Positions 5,120-6,076 of a stretch of 6,076 nt of DNA are shown here, in pieces (position 1 is the stretch's first letter; every line of letters begins with the position of its first letter). The DNA is from Flavobacteriales bacterium (GTDB lineage: Bacteria; Bacteroidota; Bacteroidia; Flavobacteriales_D; Sanyastnellaceae), in contig CANGVU010000089.1 in assembly GCA_947457325.1 (NCBI GenBank), positions 1 to 6,076 on the forward strand, written 5' to 3'. The notes under the pieces are model-generated. The model ran no database searches and was not told where the DNA came from. It saw nothing but the letters and a program-made list of their open reading frames with translations. A program made the translations under genes and the position numbers.

Positions 5120-6076
5120 ATGCAATCAGAAAAGAAAGAACGATACAATCTTCGCATTAGAAAATCGCTCGAACGGCGCTTGAATGGCGTAGTTTGGCCG
5201 GGTGTCGAAGGTTTGTCGTTGCTCTTAGTGGGACGTTTTTTCATTGAGTCTGTCACAAAAGGAAGCATCACAACACGTGCCGCTGCTATTTCTTTTCGTT
5301 TATTCTTGGCCTTCTTCCCTGCCATCATCCTTTTGCTTTCACTGATTCCTTATATCCCCATTCCCAACTTCCAAAAAGAATTGATGGACAATATTCATCA
5401 ATTTTTTCCGGGCGACACATTCTCTTTGGTGGAAGATACCTTGAACGATTTGATTAACAAGAAATACAGCTCTTTGATATCCATAGGTTTCATTTTGGTT
5501 ATCTACTACGCCTCCAATAGCATTAACGCCATTCTATTGGGTTTCAACGAGAGCTATCATTTTGAGGACAACACCCACCCCATTTTGAGACGCGTCTTGA
5601 GCATAATTTTAATTTTCATTTTAGGTTTACTCTTGGCCTCTGCTATCACCCTGATCGTATTCAGTGAGACGATTATTGGCATCATCGGCGACAAAGATGT
5701 ATTGGCAGACAAGGCCATTGTTTTCATGTTAGATATTGCCCGATGGGTTATCACGCTCATCTTGGTTTATTCTGTGAATACGACATTGTACAATGTGGGC
5801 ATGGGTGTGCGCAGAAGACGCAGTTGGCGTTTTTGGAATTCAGGAGCCATCTTGTCCACTTCTCTTTTCATCATCACATCATTGGCGTTTGCCTACTTTA
5901 TCAATAACTTTTCGCAATTCAATAAGCTCTATGGTTCTCTGGGAACGTTGATGGTTCTGTTGATCTGGATGAACCTCAACTGCATTATTCTGTTGGCTGG
6001 TTTTGATTTGAACGCCAGTATTCGCAAGGCATTGCGTATGATGCATCAAATGAAGGAGGAGAAATCAAAAGAAACG
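5120..6076 (+). CDS. YihY/BrkB-family inner-membrane protein (open at right edge)
   Basis: The frame starts with ATG at 5120, one base after the nadC stop, and stays open for 319 codons to the window edge. It is a YihY/virulence-factor-BrkB family membrane protein; family members are usually about 300 residues, so only a few C-terminal residues are likely missing. The N-terminus is basic and cytoplasmic (residues 1-25). About six hydrophobic segments follow, near 58-80, 117-141, 157-182, 205-224, 242-262 and 273-297. Family marks are RAAAISFRLFLAFFPA (53-68) and YGSLGTLMVLLIWMNLN with LLAGFDLNA (271-299). The tail is charged (KALRMMHQMKEEKSKET). It was once misnamed ribonuclease BN; the real role is unsettled, with transport or envelope roles suggested. 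It has no promoter of its own that I can see and is probably translated from the nadC mRNA; the two need not share a function. Confidence 0.93.
   Translation, partial: MQSEKKERYNLRIRKSLERRLNGVVWPGVEGLSLLLVGRFFIESVTKGSITTRAAAISFRLFLAFFPAIILLLSLIPYIPIPNFQKELMDNIHQFFPGDTFSLVEDTLNDLINKKYSSLISIGFILVIYYASNSINAILLGFNESYHFEDNTHPILRRVLSIILIFILGLLLASAITLIVFSETIIGIIGDKDVLADKAIVFMLDIARWVITLILVYSVNTTLYNVGMGVRRRRSWRFWNSGAILSTSLFIITSLAFAYFINNFSQFNKLYGSLGTLMVLLIWMNLNCIILLAGFDLNASIRKALRMMHQMKEEKSKET

Overview
The window looks like the chromosome of a member of the Bacteroidota, probably a Flavobacteriales or Crocinitomicaceae-like bacterium. Several things point there. Two promoters carry the phylum's TAnnTTTG -7 element. 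Starts lack Shine-Dalgarno sequences. The YceD and L32 proteins are of the Bacteroidota type. The large surface protein combines VCBS/FG-GAP repeats, an ASPIC/UnbV domain, SprB-like repeats and a C-terminus resembling a type IX secretion sorting domain. The DNA is AT-rich. The lineage is inferred from these features, not from a database search.

Left part, minus strand (1-1170): a promoter at 1139-1170 drives yceD (562-1116) and rpmF (361-549), a conserved pair for a 23S rRNA/large-subunit assembly factor and ribosomal protein L32. A hairpin terminator (308-331) closes this unit. Just beyond it, on the same strand, starts a small lipoprotein gene (275 down to base 1) that leaves the window.

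Middle, plus strand (1117-4242): a 150-bp divergent spacer holds the yceD promoter and a 6-bp inverted repeat. It is followed by a very long frame (1267-4242) for a secreted CRTAC1-like protein: a seven-blade FG-GAP propeller, an ASPIC/UnbV domain, SprB/Ig-like modules and a T9SS-like C-terminus. A convincing signal peptide lies about 88 residues inside the frame, so the true start is probably the TTG at 1528 or close to it. The stretch 1267-1527 is then an unexplained stop-free leader.

Right part, plus strand (4230-6076): a promoter inside the tail of the surface-protein gene serves nadC (quinolinate phosphoribosyltransferase, NAD synthesis). It is so close to the ATG that the mRNA may be leaderless. 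One base after nadC follows a YihY/BrkB-family membrane protein gene, open at the right edge and nearly full length; the two are probably co-transcribed.

The window is mostly housekeeping genes plus one lineage-typical surface protein. I see no mobile element, CRISPR array, tRNA or rRNA, and no clear undescribed system. The points most worth a second look are the start of the surface protein, the near-identical promoter cores of yceD and nadC, the possibly leaderless nadC transcript, and the L32 that has lost three of four zinc cysteines but has a histidine cluster.
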